Virus record (IMG/VR): IMGVR_UViG_3300018065_000643
Coordinates: 1 to 23,233 of that record
Source of the DNA: a virus
Length of the DNA: 23,233 bases
Direction: 5' to 3' (one strand)
Below are positions 1-6,821 of this stretch, one piece after another (the stretch's first letter is position 1; each line of letters begins with the position of its first letter). A program made the position numbers and the translations under genes. A model generated the notes under the pieces. The model was not told the origin of the DNA. It saw only the letters and a list, made by a program, of their open reading frames with translations, and searched no databases.

Positions 1-730
1 TCTCTGTGGCTTCGTTGAGAACTATAGTGAGAAGTTCAATTGCTCTATGAAAGTCAGTTACACATTCTACCTGACTTTCATAATCCTCAAATGTCGGATG
101 TTCTTTGCCCATCCACGATACGGCATTTTTGATGCCCCGGGCAAACATAGCAGATAATCCGGGATCTTTTAGCCGCAGTATATATGATGGGTGGAACATC
201 GGAGCAATCCAGGCATTTGCAATTTTATCGGGAATACAAAGACCCTGCCATCGGTTGATTGTTAAGGTTTTGAATCTGTTCATGTAGAAGGACTCTATTG
301 CCGTTCCTCCAACTAACCAAATCATCTTAGGTCGTAACTCTTCGATAGTTTTGGTAAGTCTGTGTTTGCATAAACTTAACTCTTTTTTGGTTGGTTTTCT
401 ATTCTTTGGTGGTCGACAACAAAGGGCATTAGTTTTCCAGAAGTCCTGTTCTAATGATAATTTGTATTTGTCCAACTCATCTCTAAGTAGCAGTCCAGAT
501 TTTCCAATGAACTGAGTAGGTTCTTTGTATCCCTTTCTTTCCCATTGCTCATCTTCTTCAGCCCCTGGGGCTTCTCCTACAATAAGAACCTTTTGTTTTC
601 CTTTCCCGGTATACTCCATCTTTGGGGACTTGGCCGATTTATAAAGCTTACAATCCTCACATGGATCAATAGAAACCCCTCTAACTTTTTTGGTTGGTGT
701 AACTTCTTTGTTCGTAAAGAATCCCTTCAT
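1..730 (-). CDS. Family 4 uracil-DNA glycosylase, C-terminus cut by window edge, probably fused to an exonuclease/polymerase
   Basis: Removes uracil from DNA. About 243 residues are visible. The start ATG at 730 has AGGAGA upstream. Visible motifs: CEDC near residues 24-27, active-site GEAPGAEED, a CCRPPKNRKPT block followed by LCKHRL, and HPSYILR. The paired cysteines (CxxC plus two downstream) fit the 4Fe-4S ligands of family 4 enzymes. The glycosylase fold appears complete by about residue 210, yet the frame stays open to the window edge. Its last residues (VECVTDFHRAIELLTIVL) resemble the entry to a PolA-type 3'-5' exonuclease, so a fusion is likely; this is inference. The start overlaps the preceding small gene by 50 bases. 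Confidence 0.85.
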   Translation of the reverse strand, partial: MKGFFTNKEVTPTKKVRGVSIDPCEDCKLYKSAKSPKMEYTGKGKQKVLIVGEAPGAEEDEQWERKGYKEPTQFIGKSGLLLRDELDKYKLSLEQDFWKTNALCCRPPKNRKPTKKELSLCKHRLTKTIEELRPKMIWLVGGTAIESFYMNRFKTLTINRWQGLCIPDKIANAWIAPMFHPSYILRLKDPGLSAMFARGIKNAVSWMGKEHPTFEDYESQVECVTDFHRAIELLTIVLNEATE

Positions 731-881
731 TTATCATCTCCTGATACACCATGCGTCTAAACGGTGGACCTGCTAATCCCGACAAATCGTAATATGAAAG
801 TAGTATGTTTGCTGGATTCCTCTCCTTCGTTGCTCTTTTTAAAGCTTGTTCGTGCCCAACCGCTGCTAAGTAGATTTTCAT
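681..881 (-). CDS. Small DpdA-N-terminus-like paralogue (copy 1), 66 aa
   Basis: Function unknown. It starts MKIYLAAVGHEQA and has a second strand-like segment, NILLSYYDL. This layout (M-x-I-Y-x-A, helix, L-x-S-Y-x-x-L) is shared with the products at 892-1122, 2116-2299, 2301-2477 and 8184-8375. The pattern resembles the first strand-helix-strand that I associate with phage DpdA proteins; this is from memory, not a search. The start at 881 follows ATATAGG heptamers of the repeat at 881-941, which supply an AGGA ribosome binding site about 8 bases upstream. Its 3' end overlaps the uracil-DNA glycosylase start by 50 bases. Confidence 0.7.
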   Translation of the reverse strand: MKIYLAAVGHEQALKRATKERNPANILLSYYDLSGLAGPPFRRMVYQEMINEGILYEQRSYTNQKS

Positions 882-941
882 ATCCTATATCCTATATCCT
901 ATATCCAATTTTTAATTTAACCGTACTCTCATGGACCTCAG
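881..941. repeat. 48-bp dispersed repeat, copy A, with ATATCCT heptamers
   Basis: Positions 894-941 are identical to 11011-11058, and the core (CCAATTTTTAATTTAACCG) recurs inverted at 17939-17972. At its left end copy A carries nearly four ATATCCT heptamers, where copy B has about two. On the minus strand it encodes the last 16 residues of the 892-1122 product (EVHESTVKLKIGYRI) and then the ribosome binding site of the gene starting at 881. Confidence 0.85.
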
Positions 942-1122
942 TAGGACATAATCTTATTTTTAGAGTGGAGTTTGTTATGATGTCTTCCTTGAATCTATCC
1001 TCCTGTCCATATCCTTGATTGGGGGTGGTAATATCGAAAAAACTATACAGTTTTTTAGCTTTATATTTGTTCAGAGTTAGGTGCCTGATTTTACCTCCCC
1101 CACCAGCAAAGTAGATGTCCAT
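892..1122 (-). CDS. Small DpdA-N-terminus-like paralogue (copy 2), 76 aa
   Basis: Starts MDIYFAGGGGKIRHL, followed by KKLYSFFDI, then EDRFKEDI and LKIRL. The order strand, glycine-rich turn, helix, strand matches the other small paralogues in the window. It is the longest of the set and the one that continues furthest toward where a full DpdA would have its DSGAF segment. Its last 16 residues come entirely from dispersed repeat A, so the natural C-terminus may have been replaced. The start codon overlaps the clamp stop by one base (TAATG), indicating coupled translation. Function unknown. Confidence 0.72.
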   Translation of the reverse strand: MDIYFAGGGGKIRHLTLNKYKAKKLYSFFDITTPNQGYGQEDRFKEDIITNSTLKIRLCPTEVHESTVKLKIGYRI

Positions 1123-2135
1123 TATACAACCAGGCTCATCAGATGTTTCAACTTGCCGGACAGAATCAGCAGTTTACCGGGTTCATAGGTCATGGTAGTA
1201 TTATGTTCCAATACTTCAGATAGGAATACGGGATTGGCTTTAAAGGTTAGATCAGGAACTTTGTCATGAATATCAATAGAGGTCTCGGCCCAACCAGATG
1301 CCCCATCTGAACGGCATTTCAAAGTATTCTTGGTGACGGATATTTCAATTTGTTTGTCAATATCGAAGTCACCATCAGCCATTGGATACACGGTATTTAT
1401 ACTGTCCTTGAATTCAGAAGGAAGTTTCATGGTAACGGCGTTATTCATTTCGAAGAATTCAGATACATTTGGATACTCATCAACGACTATTCTTGAACAG
1501 AAGACAATCCCATCCAGAGTACTAAAGAACACCCACGACTTCATGAGCGCGTACTCAACAATATCAAACTTTACTAACTCAGTGGCAGCAGTAGCTGGCA
1601 GGAGAAAAGTATCTGATATATCATGCTTCAAATCAAAGAGACTGATTCTGATATCATCACCGGAAACCAGTCGGTTGTTCTCCACACTTATACAGGTCAT
1701 ATAAGGGCAAGATAAATCTTTCGATGCCGAGAACATACAAAGTTTTATTCCTTCCAAAAACTCTTTATCAAGAGACTTCCACTCTGTATCTTTTGGGAAC
1801 CCCATATCATCAACCAACTCCATAATAGTCTCATCGGTTGATACATTGATCCCGGCTTTTGTCTTACCGCAAGTTAGAAGTAACTGTCCCTCCTTCAAAG
1901 TCACCTCCACTTCCTTGCCCTTGAGGTCTTTTACAAAATCGTACAATTTTGTCGATGGAACCGAACACTTGAACTCGGTTTCCAATGGGTAGCTGATACT
2001 GATCTGGTCGTTGTAGGTAAATACATCATCGCCGGTAAATACAAAATGAGTGGCCTGTTCAACTATACCTTTCGAAGCAAGACCTGGTTTTATTTTAAGT
2101 AATATTTCCTTGAATTCACTTGGTGCTATTTTCAT
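1122..2135 (-). CDS. DNA polymerase sliding clamp, beta (DnaN)-like
   Basis: A 337-residue protein with the size and texture of a three-domain bacterial beta clamp, the ring that tethers a replicative polymerase to DNA. It has alternating short strands such as LLLTCGKTKAGINV and VFTGDDVFTYND. It ends YEPGKLLILSGKLKHLMSLVV, resembling the clamp C-terminal strand, although the usual last residues MPMR are replaced. The start ATG at 2135 follows AAAAAGGGGTAAACA. It lies among DNA-repair and modification genes, next to a probable polymerase-fused glycosylase, which fits a replisome role. The assignment rests on overall layout rather than a catalytic motif. Confidence 0.68.
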   Translation of the reverse strand: MKIAPSEFKEILLKIKPGLASKGIVEQATHFVFTGDDVFTYNDQISISYPLETEFKCSVPSTKLYDFVKDLKGKEVEVTLKEGQLLLTCGKTKAGINVSTDETIMELVDDMGFPKDTEWKSLDKEFLEGIKLCMFSASKDLSCPYMTCISVENNRLVSGDDIRISLFDLKHDISDTFLLPATAATELVKFDIVEYALMKSWVFFSTLDGIVFCSRIVVDEYPNVSEFFEMNNAVTMKLPSEFKDSINTVYPMADGDFDIDKQIEISVTKNTLKCRSDGASGWAETSIDIHDKVPDLTFKANPVFLSEVLEHNTTMTYEPGKLLILSGKLKHLMSLVV

Positions 2136-2299
2136 TGTTTACCCCTTTTTGATATCCGAATTTATTTTTGTATTTATCTAAAACAAAGTTTGTTCTGCTG
2201 GTCCAATAAAAGGTTAGAAGTCTGGGAACATTGAGTTCGACCATATCACTCTCTCTCTTCCCAGACTCCTCCAGGGTATCCGGCAAAGTAAATGATCAT
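2116..2299 (-). pseudogene. Small DpdA-N-terminus-like paralogue (copy 3), split by a frameshift at an (AG)5 tract
   Basis: The first half, 2299-2246, starts MIIYFAGYPGGVWEERE and stops at TGA immediately after AGAGAGAGAG. The second half, 2244-2116, reads MVELNVPRLLTFYWTSRTN in the +1 frame. One extra AG unit would join them as a single product of about 60 residues with the same strand-helix-strand pattern as the other paralogues (IYFAG, then RLLTFYW). The second half overlaps the clamp start by 20 bases. It could be a decayed gene, a sequencing error, a repeat-length switch, or two separately translated peptides. Confidence 0.6.
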
Positions 2300-2300
2300 A

Positions 2301-2477
2301 TCATGACACCACTCTATCTTTCCTTGCATTAATTCTCCCCGTTTTTACATATTCGGGCAGGAACTCCGGTTTAGTCTCTTTTAAAAAGTAGTATGACATC
2401 AACCGGTTTTGATAATCTACTTTGGTTAGAGTCTCCCCCTGGTTATCTTCAGTCCATGTCGCAAGAAAGATCCGCAT
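2301..2477 (-). CDS. Small DpdA-N-terminus-like paralogue (copy 4), 58 aa
   Basis: The product begins MRIFLATWTEDNQGETL and has NRLMSYYFLKE around residues 25-35, the same pattern as the other small paralogues. It starts one base after the DpdA stop codon (TAA, C, ATG), with CGGAGG about 11 bases upstream inside the dpdA 3' end, so it is almost certainly co-translated with DpdA. The adjacent DpdA begins directly at its catalytic segment and lacks such an N-terminal region, so this peptide could complete it in trans. That is inference. Confidence 0.68.
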   Translation of the reverse strand: MRIFLATWTEDNQGETLTKVDYQNRLMSYYFLKETKPEFLPEYVKTGRINARKDRVVS

Positions 2478-2478
2478 G

Positions 2479-3456
2479 TTACTTTAACCTCCGCATTCCA
2501 AATCCTTTTGGTTTGGGGGATAACCAGGGCCAAGGCCATTCTGGCATGGATTTTTCAAGGTCCATGAAGTAAATAATATTCATCTCATCTCTTTGCTTAT
2601 AGTCATTGGACAGACCCGGCTCAATGACTTTTTCAATTGTCCGTTCCTTGGTCCATCCTTGGTTGACATACCCATTTCGGTCCCCTCTGACATTCCGCTG
2701 ACTATCAGCCTCCTCTTTACCGAACCATCTTTCGTTATCTTTCGGAGTATACTTTGGGTCTTCTTTTCTGAACTCTGATTTACCAAGTTTGAACCCCTTG
2801 GAATCAAAGTACTTCAGGATTTGTTTCTTCTCCATAGCAGAAAAAGTTTCGAAGTGTTGTCCGACTTCTGTAACGGATGGTGATCTTTGCGATACACACA
2901 CCTTCCAAGAATCCTCATTGTACACGTATTTTCCATCTCTTATATTAGGAACATAAACAGATCCAAATCGACTGGTCATTACCCACGACGTACTATCAGT
3001 TGAATACCAAGGGTACCGTAGCATAAGTTTGAGTGATGTCATACCAAACCCATGAACTTTCTGCTTTGGTATTCTATCTTTGTTGTCACAGATAATATCC
3101 CAACAGGAATCCAGAAACTGAACTCTATCATTTTCACTACAATCTCTTCCAGCCATACCACCAAGGCAAAAGTATGGATACTCCATACATCTATACAATG
3201 ATGACACATCATCATTCAAATGAAATACCGGTAATGGATGGAAGCCATTTGCCTCCATTATCTCCTGATTTTTCCAGCTCCCCTCCGCACTACCAATTAC
3301 ATCAAGGTTGGAGTATACTTCAATGTACTGCTCATTGTCTTGAATGAATTGCATGTAAGCATTCAGATCAATTGTCACATTCTTACTCCATGCAGAGAAG
3401 GCCCCACTGTCCAGAAATAATTTTACTTTTTTATCGGTCTCTTTTTTCATCGTCAT
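2479..3456 (-). CDS. dpdA: DpdA-type 7-deazaguanine DNA transglycosylase (TGT superfamily)
   Basis: 325 residues from the chosen start. The family swaps guanine for a 7-deazaguanine base; phage members act on DNA. Motifs: KLFLDSGAFSAW with D16 as candidate catalytic Asp; NLDVIG at 50-55; CLGGMAGRD at 97-105; VHGFGM at 134-139; STDSTSWVMTSRFG with D154 at the TGT nucleophile position. The start at 3456 is preferred because GAGG lies 6 bases upstream; the frame extends to 3576, but that part lies inside the kinase gene. The overlap with the kinase is 26 bases. The protein starts almost directly at the catalytic Asp segment, so the barrel's usual first strand seems missing. With FolE, QueD, QueE and QueC also present, preQ0 is the likely base. 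Confidence 0.85.
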   Translation of the reverse strand: MTMKKETDKKVKLFLDSGAFSAWSKNVTIDLNAYMQFIQDNEQYIEVYSNLDVIGSAEGSWKNQEIMEANGFHPLPVFHLNDDVSSLYRCMEYPYFCLGGMAGRDCSENDRVQFLDSCWDIICDNKDRIPKQKVHGFGMTSLKLMLRYPWYSTDSTSWVMTSRFGSVYVPNIRDGKYVYNEDSWKVCVSQRSPSVTEVGQHFETFSAMEKKQILKYFDSKGFKLGKSEFRKEDPKYTPKDNERWFGKEEADSQRNVRGDRNGYVNQGWTKERTIEKVIEPGLSNDYKQRDEMNIIYFMDLEKSMPEWPWPWLSPKPKGFGMRRLK

Positions 3457-3799
3457 CTGGTTCCTCATATACTGACCCTTCCCATAATGTCCCACCATCC
3501 AAGTAAATAAGTTTGGATTCTTTGAACAATTCTCTCGCTTCTTGACGCCACTTTTTTCGGGGACTGATAAGGGCACAAATAACTATAATGTTTTGCTTCT
3601 CAGCAATTGCTGCAATATGGGCAATCCGCATGATGTTTTCCCTTCTGTCCTCATCTGTAAACCCACAAGGAAAGTGTTTTCTAACATCATCCCCATCGAG
3701 AATCAATACGGGTTTTCCTTCTTCTCTATACTTAGAGGCCAGGGTATTAGCAGTAGTGGTTTTATAACTGCCTTGTCGACCGGTTATCCAGATTACCAT
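3431..3799 (-). CDS. APS-kinase-like P-loop protein, short (122 aa)
   Basis: Resembles adenylylsulfate kinase (CysC), which makes PAPS. P-loop ITGRQGSYKTTTANTLA at 5-21; LDGDDVRKHF at 34-43 (CysC has LDGDNVR); GFTDEDRRENIMRIA at 46-60; then IIVICALISP. Two oddities: the last P-loop glycine before lysine is replaced by tyrosine (GSYKT instead of GAGKT), and the protein ends about 60 residues earlier than typical CysC, after an acidic tail. AAGGAGGG precedes the start. It sits between a sulfotransferase-like gene and dpdA. It could make PAPS for that neighbour, or be a kinase acting on a modified nucleotide. Confidence 0.72.
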   Translation of the reverse strand: MVIWITGRQGSYKTTTANTLASKYREEGKPVLILDGDDVRKHFPCGFTDEDRRENIMRIAHIAAIAEKQNIIVICALISPRKKWRQEARELFKESKLIYLDGGTLWEGSVYEEPDDDEKRDR

Positions 3800-3810
3800 G
3801 TCCCTCCTTC

Positions 3811-4428
3811 TTACTCGAAGTGTACTTTTTTAAAGTCCACCAAGGAATCCCAAACATCCTTCTTGTTTCTGATATCAAGTCCCAACTCCAGTATTGTTTG
3901 GGAGAATGTTTTAAAGTCTTTCAATAGTTTGGGAAACTCCATAATCCGGTATGTGATCCCGAGTTTGACTATGATACGTAAACTCAGATTGAAATTGTAA
4001 CCCAAGTAGGCCGGAGCCTGATCCAATAGAATACTATCAGTACCAAATCTTGTCACTCGTTTCTTTGATTGGACAATGTGATCAAGTGGTCTTGTCAATA
4101 TGAGAAAGGCATCTTGAGTACCACGAAATTTATGCCAAATATATGGCAGAATCGGTAACATCATCAGAAATGAGAACTTCCCTACCTTTTCGGGTATATG
4201 AGTAATATTCCTTTCATCAAGATTTGGATCGAAGCCGAAGGGAAGATCACTGAATGGAAAGTCAGGGTCCCCCAGGTAACGTCGGAAAAAAGAACAGATT
4301 TGTAAATGCTCTAACCCTCCATTAATATCTTCATGCCAGAAGTCCGATCCAACATCATACCCTGATTGTTTAAAGAAGTTTGTAACAAAACTGGTCCCAC
4401 TTCTTTGTGTTCCGGTGATTAACAACAT
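3811..4428 (-). CDS. Sulfotransferase-like P-loop protein
   Basis: 205 residues. The N-terminal ITGTQRSGTSFVTNFF (4-19) matches the PAPS 5'-phosphosulfate loop of sulfotransferases (xRSGTSxL). FLILTRPLDHIVQSKKR (108-124) fits the second conserved strand with the Arg and Ser (R113, S121) that hold the PAPS 3'-phosphate. The family transfers sulfate from PAPS to a hydroxyl or amine. The substrate cannot be read from sequence. GGAGG precedes the start at 4428 and overlaps the FolE stop region. The APS-kinase-like gene starts only 11 bases downstream, suggesting a functional pair. Confidence 0.72.
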   Translation of the reverse strand: MLLITGTQRSGTSFVTNFFKQSGYDVGSDFWHEDINGGLEHLQICSFFRRYLGDPDFPFSDLPFGFDPNLDERNITHIPEKVGKFSFLMMLPILPYIWHKFRGTQDAFLILTRPLDHIVQSKKRVTRFGTDSILLDQAPAYLGYNFNLSLRIIVKLGITYRIMEFPKLLKDFKTFSQTILELGLDIRNKKDVWDSLVDFKKVHFE

Positions 4429-4431
4429 ATA

Positions 4432-5676
4432 CTATCCTCCGATCAAGCTCATGAGTTCTTGTCTGGCAGATGGTTGGGTGAGGAAAACTCCTCGTAGACT
4501 GGATGTGACCATCTTTGCCTGTGTTTTGATTCCTCGCATTTGCATACACATGTGCTCTCCGGTAATACTAACCCCTACCCCTTTAGCCCCAGTGAAGTTA
4601 ATAATAAAATCGACTATGTCCTCCCCCAATTGCTCTTGAAGAATAGGACGCTTACCCAGAAGAACAGCGGCCCTGGGAAGTTTACTGGCTCCCAACACCC
4701 GATCTTTTGGAATGTAGCCGATTGATATATTGTACTTGACCGGTAGTAAATGATGAGGGCACATGCTCCAACACAGAATATTTTTGACCACAATCATTTG
4801 ATCATTGTCACATGGAAATGTTTTTGACAGATGTTCTCTCAGTTCCTCCTCCGCTTCCGGTAAAAGTCCCTCAAGTATTTCCCGGTAGGCCTTGGCGACT
4901 CTTTTCGGGGTTTCAAAAAAGTTATCATCCTGTATGTCAACTTTAAGACCATGTAAGATAAATCTGACCCCCCTCTCGATTGCCGGAGGACTAAACTTGT
5001 TTCTATACTTTGCGGCCTTTGCTTTATGCAAAGTTGCATGGCATGCAGAACATACGATTTGAAGGTTTTCAATATCGTTGTTATTCGGGTTTTCATCCTT
5101 ATGGTGAACTATCAACCCTTCAGCATCATCCTCTGAAATGTTACAAATATCACAGATGTTGGGAAGATGAGCAAATGCTTTGATTCGATAATTAGAAGCA
5201 TTCATTTGCGAATATTCAATATAACAATCATGACAACAGAACTTACCGGATCTATCCGATGGGGTGTATTGAAACTCCCTACCACAATTTTCACAGGTAC
5301 TATTGTTATGATTTTTGGGATCTCTTGGTCTGCCAATTAGAGGTGGAAACAACTCTCGTTCAAGAGCTCTTGCCTCTCGTTTTTCCTGAGACCCCCGTTT
5401 GATTAATAGTCTTTCAGGATTGTTCCCCCAGTCATTTTTTGCTTTTTCAGATTTGATACTTTTCAATTCCTCCCCTTTCTTTTTGCCATAAACCTCTTCG
5501 TATGATTTGTTTTTAAGATGTCTCACTCTCTTAGCAGCGAGACCCGGCATATCAATAGTGGCCCCAGGGAACAACTTTTTATACTCCTCTATAGTTGTTT
5601 GATGTGCACTAATTAAGTGTGTATTAGTTATCCGCTTGAACTCTTTTTCACACAATAGGCACTTTATTTTTTGCAT
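4432..5676 (-). CDS. folE: HNH endonuclease fused in frame to GTP cyclohydrolase I
   Basis: 414 residues. Residues 1-40 look like a MucR-type zinc module (CLLC, HLISAH, EEYKKLFPGA). C128, C131, C147/C148 and C151 form a second zinc site. Residues 173-217 are an HNH module (CDIC, VHHKDENPNNNDIENLQIV, CSAC, H217). Residues 230-414 are a near full-length FolE: ETPKRVAKAY, SMCPHHLLPV with C306 and H309, GASKLPRA, and EHMCMQMRG with C377, so the zinc ligands are intact. FolE converts GTP to dihydroneopterin triphosphate, the first step to preQ0. No ATG, GTG or TTG with a ribosome binding site is seen at the domain junction, so one fused product is expected. It overlaps the phosphoribosyltransferase by 13 bases. 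Confidence 0.9.
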   Translation of the reverse strand: MQKIKCLLCEKEFKRITNTHLISAHQTTIEEYKKLFPGATIDMPGLAAKRVRHLKNKSYEEVYGKKKGEELKSIKSEKAKNDWGNNPERLLIKRGSQEKREARALERELFPPLIGRPRDPKNHNNSTCENCGREFQYTPSDRSGKFCCHDCYIEYSQMNASNYRIKAFAHLPNICDICNISEDDAEGLIVHHKDENPNNNDIENLQIVCSACHATLHKAKAAKYRNKFSPPAIERGVRFILHGLKVDIQDDNFFETPKRVAKAYREILEGLLPEAEEELREHLSKTFPCDNDQMIVVKNILCWSMCPHHLLPVKYNISIGYIPKDRVLGASKLPRAAVLLGKRPILQEQLGEDIVDFIINFTGAKGVGVSITGEHMCMQMRGIKTQAKMVTSSLRGVFLTQPSARQELMSLIGG

Positions 5677-6152
5677 TTCACTTCCCCTTCCTTAACCTTC
5701 AAAAAGAACTCGGCTACATGTGAAAAGAGATTATCAATTCCGGCCTGTGTGGGTTTACGATTATGAACTTGAAATAATCGTATTACGGCATCAGCCGCTG
5801 GAGCTTCGTTTGCTTCCCAGAAGAACTGTACCCACTCGGCTTCTGTTTGATTATAAATGACATCATTCAAACATTCCAGTGGTGTTCCTGTCTTAATATA
5901 TAAACAGGCAAAATCCTGATTCGGAAACTTCATCCTGGTCGTTCCAGAGTCCATCAGATCATCTACAACCAGGATATCTTTTTGTCCTGTGTTATGTTCA
6001 ACCATGGGTATCCCAAGTTTATAGGATAGAGCCATAGCCACAAAAACTCCTCCTTTGGGAACACCATATAGACCGGAATACTTCTCGGTTTTTAGTTGTT
6101 GTTGAAGGTGCTCAATTTGTTTATTGAACTCATCCATAGTAACTTGTATCAT
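5664..6152 (-). CDS. Phosphoribosyltransferase (type I PRTase)
   Basis: 162 residues. The PRPP-binding loop ILVVDDLMDSGTT at 60-72 is canonical, and GLYGVPKGGVFVAMAL near 27-42 matches the pyrophosphate-loop region of purine PRTases. The family joins a nucleobase to PRPP. The base specificity is not visible. The start overlaps the queC stop as ATGA, with GGAGG inside the end of queC, so the two are translationally coupled. DpdA-type exchange releases free guanine, and a guanine-accepting PRTase here would recycle it to GMP; this role is inference. Confidence 0.85.
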   Translation of the reverse strand: MIQVTMDEFNKQIEHLQQQLKTEKYSGLYGVPKGGVFVAMALSYKLGIPMVEHNTGQKDILVVDDLMDSGTTRMKFPNQDFACLYIKTGTPLECLNDVIYNQTEAEWVQFFWEANEAPAADAVIRLFQVHNRKPTQAGIDNLFSHVAEFFLKVKEGEVKCKK

Positions 6153-6820
6153 CTAACCTCCTTTTCCGAGAGCAAAGGGTCCTCAACTCCAGCCACCCGG
6201 AATCCTTCCGCTCTAATAGAGCAGGCTGGGCATACCCCACAAGGGGGGTATTGACCTTGATAACAGGTATGACTATATTTATACCAATCAATCTTACCCA
6301 GGGACTGCATAATTTGGATAGTCTCCGCCTTTGTCTTCCACATAAGTGGAGTGTGGATGTTGATATCTTTTCCAAAACATAGAGATATGGCCACCTGTAT
6401 CGACTTTATACTGGTGTTCCGGCAATCTGGATATCCACTATAGTCCGTTTGACAGACTCCGGTAATAAGATTATCAATACCCAACTGATAGGCTTTGGCG
6501 GCAGCCAAGGTTAGGAATACGAGATTTCGACCAGGAACGAAAGTAGCCGGGAGGGTCTTATCCCTATCATGGGTTCCATCTACTGATGTACCATGGTCCA
6601 TGAGAGAGGACCCTCCGAGTTGTTTGAGGGTATCTATGGTCAGGGTGGTATGAGATTTCACTCCTGCCAGTTCGGAGAGAGTTTTCGAACAATTCAATTC
6701 TCTCCGATGCCTTTGCCCATAATCAAATGTTACTGTATGGACTTCCGAATATTCCCTGGTGGCCAGGGCCAGGCAGGTTGCCGAATCCTGACCACCAGAT
6801 ATAAGGACCAATGCCCTCAT
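6149..6820 (-). CDS. queC: 7-cyano-7-deazaguanine (preQ0) synthase QueC
   Basis: 223 residues. ATP-dependent conversion of 7-carboxy-7-deazaguanine to preQ0. PP-loop ISGGQDSAT at 7-15; FDYGQRHRREL at 32-42; FVPGRN at 94-99; GVCQTDYSGYPDCR; and a zinc site with C186, C194, C197 and C200 (PPCGVCPAC). The frame can extend to a GTG at 6835, but ATG at 6820 aligns with the usual QueC start and lies 9 bases after GGAG. There is no fused amidotransferase domain. It follows the 210-residue gene by one base and overlaps the PRTase by 4. Confidence 0.95.
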   Translation of the reverse strand: MRALVLISGGQDSATCLALATREYSEVHTVTFDYGQRHRRELNCSKTLSELAGVKSHTTLTIDTLKQLGGSSLMDHGTSVDGTHDRDKTLPATFVPGRNLVFLTLAAAKAYQLGIDNLITGVCQTDYSGYPDCRNTSIKSIQVAISLCFGKDINIHTPLMWKTKAETIQIMQSLGKIDWYKYSHTCYQGQYPPCGVCPACSIRAEGFRVAGVEDPLLSEKEVR

Positions 6821-6821
6821 A

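Noticed and set aside
2244-2299. Two independent tiny genes rather than one split gene at 2116-2299
   Set aside because: The joined sequence reproduces the strand-helix-strand pattern of four neighbours, so a frameshifted single gene is the simpler reading, though separate translation cannot be excluded.
3457-3576. N-terminal extension of DpdA to a start at 3576
   Set aside because: It lies wholly inside the kinase gene in another frame, has no family-like sequence, and a well-placed ribosome binding site supports the start at 3456.
3542-4000. Plus-strand open frame of 152 codons, and similar ones at 1330-1704, 15248-15637, 17127-17672 and 21293-21829
   Set aside because: All lie antisense to well-supported genes, have no recognisable motifs and no convincing ribosome binding sites; they are shadows.
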